Shown here in pieces: positions 39,853-48,536 of a DNA stretch of 52,852 nt. The DNA comes from Gp7-AA10 sp035636095 (GTDB lineage: Bacteria > Acidobacteriota > Thermoanaerobaculia > Gp7-AA8), in assembly GCA_035636095.1 (NCBI GenBank), contig DASPZU010000107.1:1-52852 (forward strand). Reading direction: 5' to 3'. Every line of letters starts with the position of its first letter. The stretch's first letter is position 1. Under the pieces are notes generated by a model, which ran no database searches, was not told where the DNA came from, and worked only from the letters and a program-made list of their open reading frames with translations. Both the position numbers and the translations under genes were made by a program.

Positions 39853-41013
39853 CTAACTACGAGCCAAAAGATAGAGATCGCGCAAGTTATTACCGGACGG
39901 GACGATCGTCAACGGCTCGCCCATCGCTGCGGCAACGGCAAATGAATTCGAAGCGGCGAGCTCTCGCTCCGCCATTGTGCGGTCGAAGGCCGCCGGAAGC
40001 GAAATTCTGATGCCGGAAACGCCGCTGTTGCCATCGACACCGTCCGAGCTTCCAAACAAAGCTTCGATCGCTTGGGTGGCATTGAGCGCGACGCGCACCG
40101 CCAGCTCGCTGCACCGTCCTCCTCTGCCGTCGCCGCGGATCACAACAGTCGGTTCGCCGCCGGCGACGAGCACCTGACCGCGCTCAATCCGATTCACGCG
40201 ATCGAGAAGAAATGCCGCCACCTCTGCAACGTCGCCTTCGACTTGCTGCTGGCAAGACACAGCACGTGGCGCGATCGATGTGGCGGCAGCAGTCAAGGTG
40301 TCGTTGTCCGCGATCAACTTTACGGTCGAATGATCAACGCGCTTCATCGTTTCGGGACATGCGTCGTCGAACAATTTCGTGACGATCCGGTCAAATCCAC
40401 CCAGGCGCTTCAGGATTTTGATCGCGTCGCGCCTGGTGGTCGGGTCGGCCAGCGTCGGGCCGGACGCGACATCAGCCAGTGCGCCCGACGAAACATCGGA
40501 GTAGATCAGGGTGACGGAGCTGCCGCGCACGCGCGCGCCGAGCCGGCCGCCTTTGATTGCCGAGAGATGTTTGCGAACGCAATTGATCTCACCGATCGAC
40601 GCGCCGCTTTTGATCAGACGGTCATTGCTTTCCATGACATCGCGCTCGCCGAACCACGGCGTCAGCGGAAGTTCAACACACGCGGATCCACCGCCGGAGA
40701 TCAGAAAAAGAATGTCTTCATGCGCGTCCACAAACTCGAGCAGCGCGCGCCCCGCTGCAAATGACTCCTCGGTGATGTGCGGATGTCCGCCCACGTAGGT
40801 GGAGCCCCGCCGACCTCGGCGGGGTTTTCGGTAGCCCTCCGGAATCGCGATCAACGCGTCGTCATAGTCAGGGATGCCGTCGAGCAACGCGCCGGCGCAC
40901 TTGCCGATGGCCACGACGTTGCGGGGCATGTCCGGCCGCCAAACGCGTCCCACCAGGAGCTCCGGCGCACAGGCTTCCAGAGCGCCAAAGTAAATCGATT
41001 TGAGGTCGATCAC
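39853..41013 (-). CDS. Glycerate 2-kinase (MOFRL family)
   Basis: A 386-residue kinase that phosphorylates D-glycerate with ATP. VVAIGKCAGALLDGIPD, FLISGGGSACVELP, INCVRKHLSAIKGGRLG, LIYSDVSSGALADVASGPTLAD, VLVAGGEPTV and the C-terminal MOFRL segment DGNSGVSGIRI are diagnostic. It starts with GTG (VIDLKSIYFG), only 21 bp from the divergent GH15 gene. The segment KPRRGRRGSTYV before GGHP is encoded by a terminator-like palindrome (40805-40828) and may be an insertion that kept the frame. Confidence 0.92.
   Translation of the reverse strand: MIDLKSIYFGALEACAPELLVGRVWRPDMPRNVVAIGKCAGALLDGIPDYDDALIAIPEGYRKPRRGRRGSTYVGGHPHITEESFAAGRALLEFVDAHEDILFLISGGGSACVELPLTPWFGERDVMESNDRLIKSGASIGEINCVRKHLSAIKGGRLGARVRGSSVTLIYSDVSSGALADVASGPTLADPTTRRDAIKILKRLGGFDRIVTKLFDDACPETMKRVDHSTVKLIADNDTLTAAATSIAPRAVSCQQQVEGDVAEVAAFLLDRVNRIERGQVLVAGGEPTVVIRGDGRGGRCSELAVRVALNATQAIEALFGSSDGVDGNSGVSGIRISLPAAFDRTMAERELAASNSFAVAAAMGEPLTIVPSGNNLRDLYLLARS
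40805..40828 (+). repeat. Terminator-like palindrome inside the glycerate kinase gene (dispersed copy 2)
   Basis: CCCCGCCGA (40805-40813) and TCGGCGGGG (40816-40824) pair and are followed by TTTT on the plus strand, antisense to the gene that contains it. The core matches the palindrome beside ssrA at 8309-8328. Confidence 0.7.
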
Positions 41014-41034
41014 CGACCAAGTATCCTTGTTTTC

Positions 41035-43035
41035 ATGCCTCGCGACCTCCCGATCGGCAACGGGAACCTCATGATCAATTTCGATCACGAGTACAACATC
41101 CGCGACGTCTACTACCCGCACGTCGGCCAGGACAACCAGACCGCCGGCGACGTCTCGTTTTTCGGCGTCTGGTGCGACGGAAAGTTTGCCTGGATCGGCA
41201 ATCCATCGTGGATCAAGACCATGGATTACGACGATGACTCGCTGGTGACGCGCGTGGTTGCGCGATCGCCGTCGTTGAGCCTCGACATGACCATCAGCGA
41301 CACGGTCGACTTCGATCGCGATCTTTTTCTGCGGCGGGTCGAACTGAAGAATCTGAAGCCCACCGCGCGCTCGGTCCGGCTCTACATCCACTTCGATCCG
41401 CATCTGTGCGGCAACAATATCGGCGACACGATCTTCTTCGATCCCGAATTCAACGGACTGGTGGCCTACAAAGGACCCCGCTATGTCCTGATGAACGGAT
41501 CGATGGACGATCAATTCGGATTTCAGTCGTTCGCCATCGGCGCGAAAGAACGCGACGGCTTTCAGGGCACGTGGCGGGATGCCGAGGATGGGAATCTGCA
41601 GCGCAACGCCATTGCGCAGGGATCGGTCGATGCCACCGGCATGATCGAGTACAAGCTGCAGCCATCGGCGACCCAGACGGCGTGGATCTGGTGGGCATTC
41701 GGAAAAACCTACCGCGAAGTCTCCTCCCTCGACGCGATGGTGCGCGAGCGCGGTCCAGCGTCATTCCTGCAGCGCACGCGCGACTACTGGCGGTTGTGGG
41801 CCAGGAACGACGTCGACGTCTCCAGGCTGCCACAAAACATTCAGCGCCTCTATCGGCGATCGCTGCTCATCATCCGGACGCATGTCGACAACAACGGGGC
41901 AGTCATCGCGGCCACCGACTCCGACATCGTGCAGTTCGGAAAAGACACCTACACCTACATGTGGCCGCGCGACGGCGCGATTGTGACGGTGGCCCTGCTG
42001 CAGGCGGGCTACGCCGAGATCACGCGGCGCTTCTTCGAGTTCTGCAGCAAGCTCGTGACGGCCGAGGGTTTCGTCCTCCACAAGTACAACCCGGACGGAT
42101 CGGTTGGATCGTCGTGGCATCCATGGATGTCGCCGGATGGAAAGCGTCAGCTTCCGATTCAGGAAGACGAAACGGCCTTGATCCTTTGGGCACTGTGGAC
42201 GCATTTCGAAAAGTTCCACGACGTGGAATTCATCAAACCGTTGTACAAGCCCATGGTCAAAACGATCGGCGACTTCCTGGCGCGCTATCGCGAAACGCAC
42301 ACGCGATTGCCGGCCCCCTCGTACGACTTGTGGGAAGAGCGGCGGGGAATTGCGGCCTTCACCGTCGCCGCCGTTTGGGCCGGCCTGACTGCCGCCGCGC
42401 GTTTCACCGACGCATTCGGCGAGCCCTCGCTGGCCGAGAAATACCGCCGCGCTGCGGCCGAGATTCGCGAAGCGACCGAACGCGTGATGTTCGACGCGAA
42501 ACTGGGCCGGTTCGTGCGCATGGTCAACGTCTCGCGCGAAGGTGAGACTGCCTTCGATACCACCATCGACTCCTCTATCGCCGGCCTGTGGATCTTCGGG
42601 ATGTTCGAAGCCGGCGATCCGAAGATCGTCTCGACCATGGAACAGGTCGTCGGCCGACTGACCGTGAAGACCCCCATCGGCGGCATCGCGCGTTACGAAA
42701 ACGATTACTACTTTCAGGTTTCGAAAGATTTGCCCAACGTGGCAGGAAATCCCTGGATCCTCTGCACGCTTTCGTGCGCGCTCTGGTACGCCCGGCGAGC
42801 GCAAACCACCGACGATCTCAAAAAGGCAATCGAGATCCTGCAGTGGGCAACCGAGCGGGCATTGCCGAGTGGCGTCCTGCCGGAGCAGGTCGATCCGTAT
42901 ACCGGCAAACCGCTGTCGGTCGCTCCGCTGACCTGGAGTCATGCGTCCTTCGTTCTGGCAGTCCATGAGGTTGCGCAGCGCCTCAACACATTCGCACCAG
43001 CGAGCGAGCGCGCCGCGCAGGAGGTCCGCGTTTGA
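41035..43035 (+). CDS. Glycoside hydrolase family 15 (glucoamylase-like)
   Basis: A 666-residue protein. The N-terminal beta-sandwich (to about residue 260: LPIGNGNLMINFDHEYNIRDVYYPHVGQDNQ) precedes an (alpha/alpha)6 barrel. DTYTYMWPRDGAIVTVALLQAGY carries the substrate-binding region; PSYDLWEERRGIAAFTVAAVWAGL contains the acid Glu and APLTWSHASFVLA the conserved final segment. It should hydrolyse alpha-glucans or trehalose-type linkages and has no signal peptide, so it acts on internal glucans. It overlaps the next gene by 4 bp (TTGA). Confidence 0.92.
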   Translation: MPRDLPIGNGNLMINFDHEYNIRDVYYPHVGQDNQTAGDVSFFGVWCDGKFAWIGNPSWIKTMDYDDDSLVTRVVARSPSLSLDMTISDTVDFDRDLFLRRVELKNLKPTARSVRLYIHFDPHLCGNNIGDTIFFDPEFNGLVAYKGPRYVLMNGSMDDQFGFQSFAIGAKERDGFQGTWRDAEDGNLQRNAIAQGSVDATGMIEYKLQPSATQTAWIWWAFGKTYREVSSLDAMVRERGPASFLQRTRDYWRLWARNDVDVSRLPQNIQRLYRRSLLIIRTHVDNNGAVIAATDSDIVQFGKDTYTYMWPRDGAIVTVALLQAGYAEITRRFFEFCSKLVTAEGFVLHKYNPDGSVGSSWHPWMSPDGKRQLPIQEDETALILWALWTHFEKFHDVEFIKPLYKPMVKTIGDFLARYRETHTRLPAPSYDLWEERRGIAAFTVAAVWAGLTAAARFTDAFGEPSLAEKYRRAAAEIREATERVMFDAKLGRFVRMVNVSREGETAFDTTIDSSIAGLWIFGMFEAGDPKIVSTMEQVVGRLTVKTPIGGIARYENDYYFQVSKDLPNVAGNPWILCTLSCALWYARRAQTTDDLKKAIEILQWATERALPSGVLPEQVDPYTGKPLSVAPLTWSHASFVLAVHEVAQRLNTFAPASERAAQEVRV

Positions 43036-43874
43036 GACCCATGCGGCTGCGCACGCGGGTCCTGCTTCTGACAGCTGCGTTCGCGATGACGCTGTTCGCG
43101 ATTACGTTCAGTCTTGCGTCACGCGACCTGCTGTGGGCCGGTCTGGCGGTGGCGTGGATCGTGGCGATGTGCAGCTTCGCGGCAGTGCAGATCACGCTGC
43201 GAAGAGTGGTGCGGCCGCTGGAGGATCTTTCGCGCGCCGCCGAAAAAATCGCAGAGGGCGATCTCGACGCTCGCGCTCCGGTCAGCGGCGACCTCGAGAT
43301 CGCGAAGCTCGGAACGGCGTTCAATCACATGGCCGACAAGCTCCGCGCGCACGCACGGACGGACGATCTCACCGATCTTCCAAATTTCCGTGCCTTTCGC
43401 GAGCGCATCGACGCTGAAATCGCGCGCGCCATCCGCTACCCGGAGCAGTTCGGAGTTCTGGTGCTCGACCTCGATCGTTTCAAGCTCTACAACGATCGTC
43501 ACGGGCATCTGGCGGGCAATGACGCGCTGCAGCGCGTGGCCCGTGCGTTGCGGATCGCGGTCCGCATGGTCGATTTTCCGGCGCGCTACGGCGGCGAAGA
43601 GTTCGCGGTCATCGTGCCGCAGATCGAGCCGCAAGCGCTGGCCACCATCGCAGAGCGCGTGCGCGCGTCGGTCGAATCACTCCCCGCTCCCGCCAACGGC
43701 GAAGCGGTGACCATCAGCATCGGCGGCGCGATGTTCCCCAGCGACGGAAAGACAGTCGACGAGCTCTTTCACTCGGCCGACGAGCGGCTGTATCAGGCCA
43801 AGCGCGCCGGACGCAATCGCGCCATCACGCCTGCTGCTCCAGCTCGGCGATCAGCCGATCGACAGTCCGCGTGA
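43032..43874 (+). CDS. HAMP-GGDEF diguanylate cyclase
   Basis: A 280-residue membrane protein with two N-terminal helices, a HAMP domain (RRVVRPLEDLSRAAEKIAEGDLDARAP) and a GGDEF domain. The active site is GGEEF, with an RxxD inhibitory site (RMVD) five residues upstream. The TTG at 43032 is chosen because AGGAGGT lies six bases before it and it overlaps the GH15 stop; an ATG three codons later is too far from that site. It should make cyclic di-GMP. The 3' end overlaps the convergent marR gene by 50 bp. Confidence 0.92.
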   Translation: MRPMRLRTRVLLLTAAFAMTLFAITFSLASRDLLWAGLAVAWIVAMCSFAAVQITLRRVVRPLEDLSRAAEKIAEGDLDARAPVSGDLEIAKLGTAFNHMADKLRAHARTDDLTDLPNFRAFRERIDAEIARAIRYPEQFGVLVLDLDRFKLYNDRHGHLAGNDALQRVARALRIAVRMVDFPARYGGEEFAVIVPQIEPQALATIAERVRASVESLPAPANGEAVTISIGGAMFPSDGKTVDELFHSADERLYQAKRAGRNRAITPAAPARRSADRQSA

Positions 43875-44259
43875 GCGCGGCCATCTCGCGCTCGGGCAGA
43901 TCGCGCCCCAGCCGCCCGCGCCATTCCTGATAGGCAGGGCGGAGCTTCTCGACCAGCGCCCGGCCGCGACGCGTCAGCTGCACGCGCGACGAGCGCAGGT
44001 CCTTCGGATCGTCGTGGCGCTCGGCCAGGCCGAGCTGCTCGAGACGGACCATCATGCCGGTCATGTTCTGTTTGGAGACCATCATCTTTCGAGCGATCGA
44101 GGCCGGCGTCATCGACGTTTCCGACTCCGCCAGCATCGACAGGATCGACCACTGCTGCGGCGTGACCCTGGCGCGCTCGAAGATCGGCCCGAGCCGGCGC
44201 GTCAGCAGATTGGCGAGCTGAATCACGCCGGACACCAGGTCTCGCTCGGCATCAGGCAT
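43825..44259 (-). CDS. MarR-family transcriptional regulator
   Basis: A 144-residue winged-helix regulator (TPQQWSILSMLAESETSMTPASIARKMMVSKQNMTGMMVRLEQLGLAERHDDPKDLRSSRVQLTRRGRALVEKL). Family members bind short palindromes as dimers and release them on binding small ligands. A 14-bp palindrome covers its own -10 box, so it is probably autorepressed. The predicted transcription start coincides with the ATG, so its mRNA may be leaderless. No obvious target transporter or enzyme is adjacent. Confidence 0.92.
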   Translation of the reverse strand: MPDAERDLVSGVIQLANLLTRRLGPIFERARVTPQQWSILSMLAESETSMTPASIARKMMVSKQNMTGMMVRLEQLGLAERHDDPKDLRSSRVQLTRRGRALVEKLRPAYQEWRGRLGRDLPEREMAALTRTVDRLIAELEQQA

Positions 44260-44262
44260 ACG

Positions 44263-44294
44263 GTCAATGTATTGACGAATGTGAGCAGTGTCAA
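44263..44294 (-). promoter_or_regulatory. marR promoter with overlapping operator
   Basis: On the minus strand TTGACA (44294-44289), a 17-bp spacer and TACATT (44271-44266) make a promoter. The palindrome GTCAAT-AC-ATTGAC (44263-44276) lies across the -10 box. Transcription should start at or next to the ATG at 44259. Confidence 0.75.
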
Positions 44295-44322
44295 ATGGGG
44301 CGGAAGAAGAAGTTCGAAGTTC

Positions 44323-45609
44323 TCACCTGACGGTTGACAGAGCGCGGAAGATCGCCTTGCCGGCGAAAATCGCGGCGTCGCCCAGCTCCTCCTCGATGCG
44401 AAGGAGCTGATTGTATTTGGACACGCGATCGCTTCGCGACGCCGATCCCGTCTTGATCTGACCGGCGTTCGTCGCGACGGCCAGATCGGCGATCGTCGAA
44501 TCCTCCGTCTCGCCCGATCGATGCGAAACGACCGTGCGATATCCGGCGCGTTTGGCCATCTCGATGGTCTCGAATGTCTCGGTCAGCGTGCCGATCTGAT
44601 TGACCTTGACCAGAATCGCGTTCGCGATTCCGCGTTCGATCCCTTTCGCGAGGATCGAGGTGTTGGTGACGAAGATGTCGTCGCCGACGATCTGCGTCTG
44701 TGCTCCCATGGCCCTGGTCCACGCCTCCCACCCCTCCCAGTCGCCCTCCGCCAGGCCGTCTTCAATCGAGATTATTGGGTATTTTCGTCTAATATTATCG
44801 TAATAATTAATCATGTCGGCGCTGGAGCGCCTCTTCTCCTCGAATGCGTACTGCCCGCTCGAGAAAAACTCGGAGGCCGCGGCGTCCATGCCCAGGAAGA
44901 TTTGCTCGCCCGCTTTGTAGCCGGCCTTGTCGATGGCGGTCAGGATCAGATCGAGCGCTTCGGCGTTCGATTGCAGATCGGGCGCGAATCCGCCTTCGTC
45001 GCCCACGGCCGTGGTCAGCTTCTTGTCATCCAGGATCTTCTTGAGCGCGTGAAAGGTCTCGACACCGGCGCGCAGCGCATCCGAAAAGGTCTGGAAGCCG
45101 GCCGGGATCACCATGAATTCCTGGATGTCGAGATTGTTGCTGGCGTGCGCGCCGCCATTGATCACGTTCATCATCGGAACCGGCAGCGTTCGCGCGCCGG
45201 GACCGCCGAGGTATTCGAAGAGCGGCATGCTGGCAGCTTCCGCGCCCGCCCGCGCAACCGCGAGGGAAACAGCGAGCATGGCGTTGGCGCCCAGGCGCGA
45301 TTTGTTCTCCGTGCCGTCGATCTGTTTCATGACCAGATCGATCATGGCCTGCTCGCGCGCGTCCATCCCTTCGACTTCGCCCGCGATGGCCTCGTTCACG
45401 TTTTGCACGGCTTGCAGCACACCCTTTCCGCCGTAGCGTTTCTTGTCGCCGTCGCGGAGCTCGAGCGCCTCGCGCGAACCGGTCGACGCGCCGGAGGGGA
45501 CCGCGGCCCGGCCGAGGGCGCCGGAGTCGAGATGGCAGTCGACTTCGATCGTCGGATTGCCGCGGGAATCGAGGATTTCCCGCGCGAAGAGCTCGACGAT
45601 CTTGAACAT
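44323..45609 (-). CDS. eno: Enolase
   Basis: A 428-residue glycolytic enzyme converting 2-phosphoglycerate to phosphoenolpyruvate. It shows AREILDSRGNPTIEVDC, PSGASTGSREALELRD, metal-ligand regions SIEDGLAEGDWEGW and VGDDIFVTN, the catalytic lysine in AILVKVNQIGTLTET, and SHRSGETEDSTIADLAVATNAGQIKTGS. The start is the ATG before FKIVELFARE. A TACAAT box lies 9-14 bp upstream (45618-45623). Confidence 0.97.
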   Translation of the reverse strand: MFKIVELFAREILDSRGNPTIEVDCHLDSGALGRAAVPSGASTGSREALELRDGDKKRYGGKGVLQAVQNVNEAIAGEVEGMDAREQAMIDLVMKQIDGTENKSRLGANAMLAVSLAVARAGAEAASMPLFEYLGGPGARTLPVPMMNVINGGAHASNNLDIQEFMVIPAGFQTFSDALRAGVETFHALKKILDDKKLTTAVGDEGGFAPDLQSNAEALDLILTAIDKAGYKAGEQIFLGMDAAASEFFSSGQYAFEEKRRSSADMINYYDNIRRKYPIISIEDGLAEGDWEGWEAWTRAMGAQTQIVGDDIFVTNTSILAKGIERGIANAILVKVNQIGTLTETFETIEMAKRAGYRTVVSHRSGETEDSTIADLAVATNAGQIKTGSASRSDRVSKYNQLLRIEEELGDAAIFAGKAIFRALSTVR

Positions 45610-45640
45610 GGCGCGCGCATTGTACACGGCTGAATCCGGC

Positions 45641-46681
45641 ATGCCGCCGAGCCAAAAGAAACCGACGATCACAGTTCTTTACGACGCGCAGGAGAGAAGC
45701 GTTCGCAAGGAAGAACTGGCGGAAGGTAAAAAAGTTCCGGAGCTGGTCAGCACACAAATCGAAAAGGTGCTGACCAAACGCGGCTACTCGGTGAAGCTGC
45801 TGGCGGCCGAAGCGCCGATCAAAAAGCTGGTGCGACAACTGGAAGACGACGACTCCGACCTCATCTTCAACATTTGCGAATCCCTCGGCGGCGCGCCCGA
45901 TGAAGAGCGACGGATCGCGGCTGTTCTGGAGCTGCTGGAAAAGCGATTTACCGGATCGGGTTCGCTGGCGCTGACGCTGGCGACTGACAAATCACTCGCC
46001 AAGAAGCTGTTCGACTTTCACAAAGTGAACCCGCCCGACTTCGTCATCATCGCGCCCGGACGGGTCGAGGGAAATCCGAGCCTGACCGCATTCCCGATGA
46101 TCGTGAAGCCGACCGCCATGGACGCCTCGATCGGCATCGACGCCAAATCGGTCGTGCACAGCGTGGAAGAGTTGATGGAGCGCGTGCAATACATTCACAA
46201 CGAATTTCACAATCCGGCGCTGGTCGAGCAATACATCGAAGGCCGTGAGATCTACGTTTCGATGATCGGAAATCCGCCACAGGTGTTGCCCCCGATCGAG
46301 TGGGACCTTTCCAAGCTGCCGCCCGACCTCCCTCGCATCGCCGGAACCGAGGCCAAGTGGGAGCACGATTTCAAGGAGGCGCGCGAATTCGTTCCTGAGG
46401 ACGTAACCCGCAACGCAGAGGTCATGCAGCGCATTCATGAGGTCGCGATGAACGCCTGGAACGCGCTGCTCATCCGCGATTACGCGCGCGTCGACATGCG
46501 CCTGCCTGACGACGGAACGCCGTACGTGATCGAAGTGAATCCAAATCCCTGGCTCGACAGCCGCGCGGAATTCACCATGGCGGCGCGAAAGGCAAAGCCG
46601 GAGATGTCGCACGGCGACGTGATCGAGCGTATTGTCGAGCTCGCGATGGCGCATCCCATTCGCGAGCGGAGCGCGATATAG
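45641..46681 (+). CDS. ATP-grasp ligase, D-alanine-D-alanine ligase-like
   Basis: A 346-residue protein. It has the N-terminal LIFNICESLGGAPDEERRIAAVLELL and the ATP-grasp core: TDKSLAKKLF, FPMIVKPTAMDASIGIDAKSVV, NPALVEQYIEGREIYVSMIG and a metal-binding tail YARVDMRLPDDGTPYVIEVNPNPWLD. It resembles D-Ala-D-Ala ligases but is divergent and is not beside other murein genes, so a role in another amide- or peptide-bond synthesis is possible. It is divergent from eno with a 31-bp gap, and its stop overlaps the proposed start of the IMPACT-family gene. Confidence 0.87.
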   Translation: MPPSQKKPTITVLYDAQERSVRKEELAEGKKVPELVSTQIEKVLTKRGYSVKLLAAEAPIKKLVRQLEDDDSDLIFNICESLGGAPDEERRIAAVLELLEKRFTGSGSLALTLATDKSLAKKLFDFHKVNPPDFVIIAPGRVEGNPSLTAFPMIVKPTAMDASIGIDAKSVVHSVEELMERVQYIHNEFHNPALVEQYIEGREIYVSMIGNPPQVLPPIEWDLSKLPPDLPRIAGTEAKWEHDFKEAREFVPEDVTRNAEVMQRIHEVAMNAWNALLIRDYARVDMRLPDDGTPYVIEVNPNPWLDSRAEFTMAARKAKPEMSHGDVIERIVELAMAHPIRERSAI

Positions 46682-47259
46682 ACGACCACTACCGCACTGT
46701 TCGAGCGCGCGTCGAATGCACGCACAAAATCGAACGCTCCGAATTCCTCGGAATCGCGTTTCCGGTGGCGCGGGAAGAGGAATTCTTCGCGGAGCTCGAT
46801 GCGATCTCTAAACACCACTTCGACGCCACCCATCATTGCTGGGCCTTTCGGCTGTTCCAAAGCGGGCGTGCGCGATCCTCCGACGCCGGCGAGCCATCCG
46901 GCACCGCCGGGCGGCCGATTCTCTCCGCAATCGGCGATCTCTTCGATGTCGGGGTGGTCGTGGCCCGATGGTTTGGCGGCGTGAAGCTGGGAACGGGCGG
47001 ACTTTCGCGCGCCTACCGCGATACCGCGGCCGAGACATTGAGGCATGCAGAAATTGTTGATCGCTATGTGTACGATCGCGTACGCGTCATCGTGCCGTTC
47101 GATCGCCTGTCGGCGGCCTATCGTCTCGTCGATCCGCCGTCGGTCATTCTGATCGGAGAGGATTTCGGCGAACAGAACACCTTCGCGTTCGACGTCCGGC
47201 GCTCGCTTCGCGACGCATTCATCCGCGCCGCCACCGGGCGCAAGCTCACTCCTCGGTGA
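46678..47259 (+). CDS. IMPACT/YigZ-family protein, apparently starting at ATA
   Basis: The family core is clear: DATHHCWAFRL, DAGEPSGTAGRPIL and VVVARWFGGVKLGTGGLSRAYRDTAAETL. The characteristic N-terminal segment DDHYRTVRARVECTHKIERSEFLGIAFPVA is encoded in frame upstream, but no ATG, GTG or TTG precedes it. The first sensible codon is ATA at 46678, with GGAG four bases upstream and overlapping the previous stop (ATATAG). A start at GTG 46765 would delete 29 conserved residues. The family is linked to translational control; its reaction is unknown. Confidence 0.8.
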   Translation: MDDHYRTVRARVECTHKIERSEFLGIAFPVAREEEFFAELDAISKHHFDATHHCWAFRLFQSGRARSSDAGEPSGTAGRPILSAIGDLFDVGVVVARWFGGVKLGTGGLSRAYRDTAAETLRHAEIVDRYVYDRVRVIVPFDRLSAAYRLVDPPSVILIGEDFGEQNTFAFDVRRSLRDAFIRAATGRKLTPR

Positions 47260-47647
47260 CCGTCGTGCGCGCGATGCGGTCGCCGGTGCGCGGCCGGCCC
47301 GCGACGACCAGAGCGACCTCGAGCAAATTCCAGATCGGAATGATGAGCGGCAGATTGCGCAGAACCGACCGGCCATATCCGCAGCCCTCCCCCTGTGGCG
47401 TCAGCAGGCGCAGACCGAGCATCTGTTTGCCGAGCGACCGGCCACGGTAGCCGTCACGCAGCAGCATTCCGACCACCAGAACCGCCACCGCCACCCCCCA
47501 GACAATCGTGATCCCGCGCACGGCTCCGCCCAGCCAGGCCAGAAGGTAGCTGATGACTGAAGCCGGCAGAATCAACAGGATGGCGATGGACAGCGCATCC
47601 ACAAGGAAGGCCGCCACGCGCAAAAGGGTCGTCTGGGACGCGTTCAT
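47246..47647 (-). CDS. RDD-family membrane protein
   Basis: A 133-residue protein with the RDD signature: LLRVAAFLVDALSIAILLILPASVISYLLAWLG carries the Arg-Asp region, and RDGYRGRSLGKQMLGLRLLTPQGEGCGYGRSVLRNL is the conserved cytoplasmic loop, followed by a last helix. RDD proteins are small multi-pass membrane proteins proposed to transport ions or solutes. The 3' end overlaps the convergent IMPACT-family gene by 14 bp. Confidence 0.88.
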   Translation of the reverse strand: MNASQTTLLRVAAFLVDALSIAILLILPASVISYLLAWLGGAVRGITIVWGVAVAVLVVGMLLRDGYRGRSLGKQMLGLRLLTPQGEGCGYGRSVLRNLPLIIPIWNLLEVALVVAGRPRTGDRIARTTVTEE

Positions 47648-47689
47648 GAAACTCTGTGCCTGCAGTATCGTAAGACGGTGAGCGGACCT

Positions 47690-48520
47690 ATGAACCCTCG
47701 CATTCGATTTGTCTATTCGCTCCTGGCGGTCAGTTCCTTGGCTGCCTGCGTGCCGCTGGAACATCACACGGCGCGGTTCGAGAACAAGTGGCCGGCCACG
47801 AAAATCACACGACTCGATGTCCATGAGGTCAACGGAACGATCGCCGTCGACGGCAATTCGCCCGGCGAGATCAGTATGGTCGCGGTCGTTCACGCGCGCG
47901 GGGTGAATCCGGATCCGAAAAGGGACTACCAGGGCTACTTCGTAACAGAGCTCGACGGTGACACGCTGACAATTCGGACGATGCACGAGCACGGAATTCA
48001 TTTCGGATGGGGACGCGATGTCCGCGTCGATTATGAGCTGCGCGTTCCGCCCAGCGTGGCACTGAAGCTCGTCACCGTGAACGGCCGGATCGAGACGCGA
48101 GCGATCGCGGGCGAGACCGCAGCCACAACGATCAACGGCGAAGTCGACATCGAAGCGACGGGATCGAACGAAGTCGCTGCCAGGACCGTCAACGGACGGG
48201 TGCAGGCAAAGTTCCTGAATGACTTCCACGGCGCACGACTGGGGACCGTGAACGGCCGCGTCATTGCCATCCTGCCGCCGAGCGCGTCGTTCACCGGCGA
48301 TTTTTCGCAGGTCAACGGCGATTTCGAAGCGGCGTTCCCGCTCAACATCCACTCACATCCGGGCAGCCGCCGCGTTTCAGGCGATGTAAATGGCGGGCGC
48401 TACGCGCTGAAGATTTCGACGGTCAACGGCGACATCAAGGTCGACAACGGCGCGCCGCCGACCCCACCCCTGCCGCCCGCGCCACCCCCGCCCACCCCGG
48501 CATCGACGCCGCGAACGTAA
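47690..48520 (+). CDS. DUF4097-type putative adhesin lipoprotein
   Basis: A 276-residue lipoprotein. The signal peptide IRFVYSLLAVSSLAAC ends in a lipobox with the Cys at about residue 20. The body is a right-handed repeat-like beta structure in which VNGxI recurs (HEVNGTIAVDG, LVTVNGRIETRA, TTINGEVDIEA, RTVNGRVQAK, GTVNGRVIAI, SQVNGDFEAA, STVNGDIKVD), characteristic of DUF4097. It ends with a Pro-rich tail. An in-frame GTG at 47678 is an alternative start. It is transcribed divergently from the RDD gene. Confidence 0.85.
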   Translation: MNPRIRFVYSLLAVSSLAACVPLEHHTARFENKWPATKITRLDVHEVNGTIAVDGNSPGEISMVAVVHARGVNPDPKRDYQGYFVTELDGDTLTIRTMHEHGIHFGWGRDVRVDYELRVPPSVALKLVTVNGRIETRAIAGETAATTINGEVDIEATGSNEVAARTVNGRVQAKFLNDFHGARLGTVNGRVIAILPPSASFTGDFSQVNGDFEAAFPLNIHSHPGSRRVSGDVNGGRYALKISTVNGDIKVDNGAPPTPPLPPAPPPPTPASTPRT

Positions 48521-48536
48521 CGCTATACTCGCCGCA

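Noticed and set aside
40805..40828. Functional terminator of the glycerate kinase gene
   Set aside because: It is inside the coding region and the T-run is on the other strand, so it cannot end that gene's transcript.
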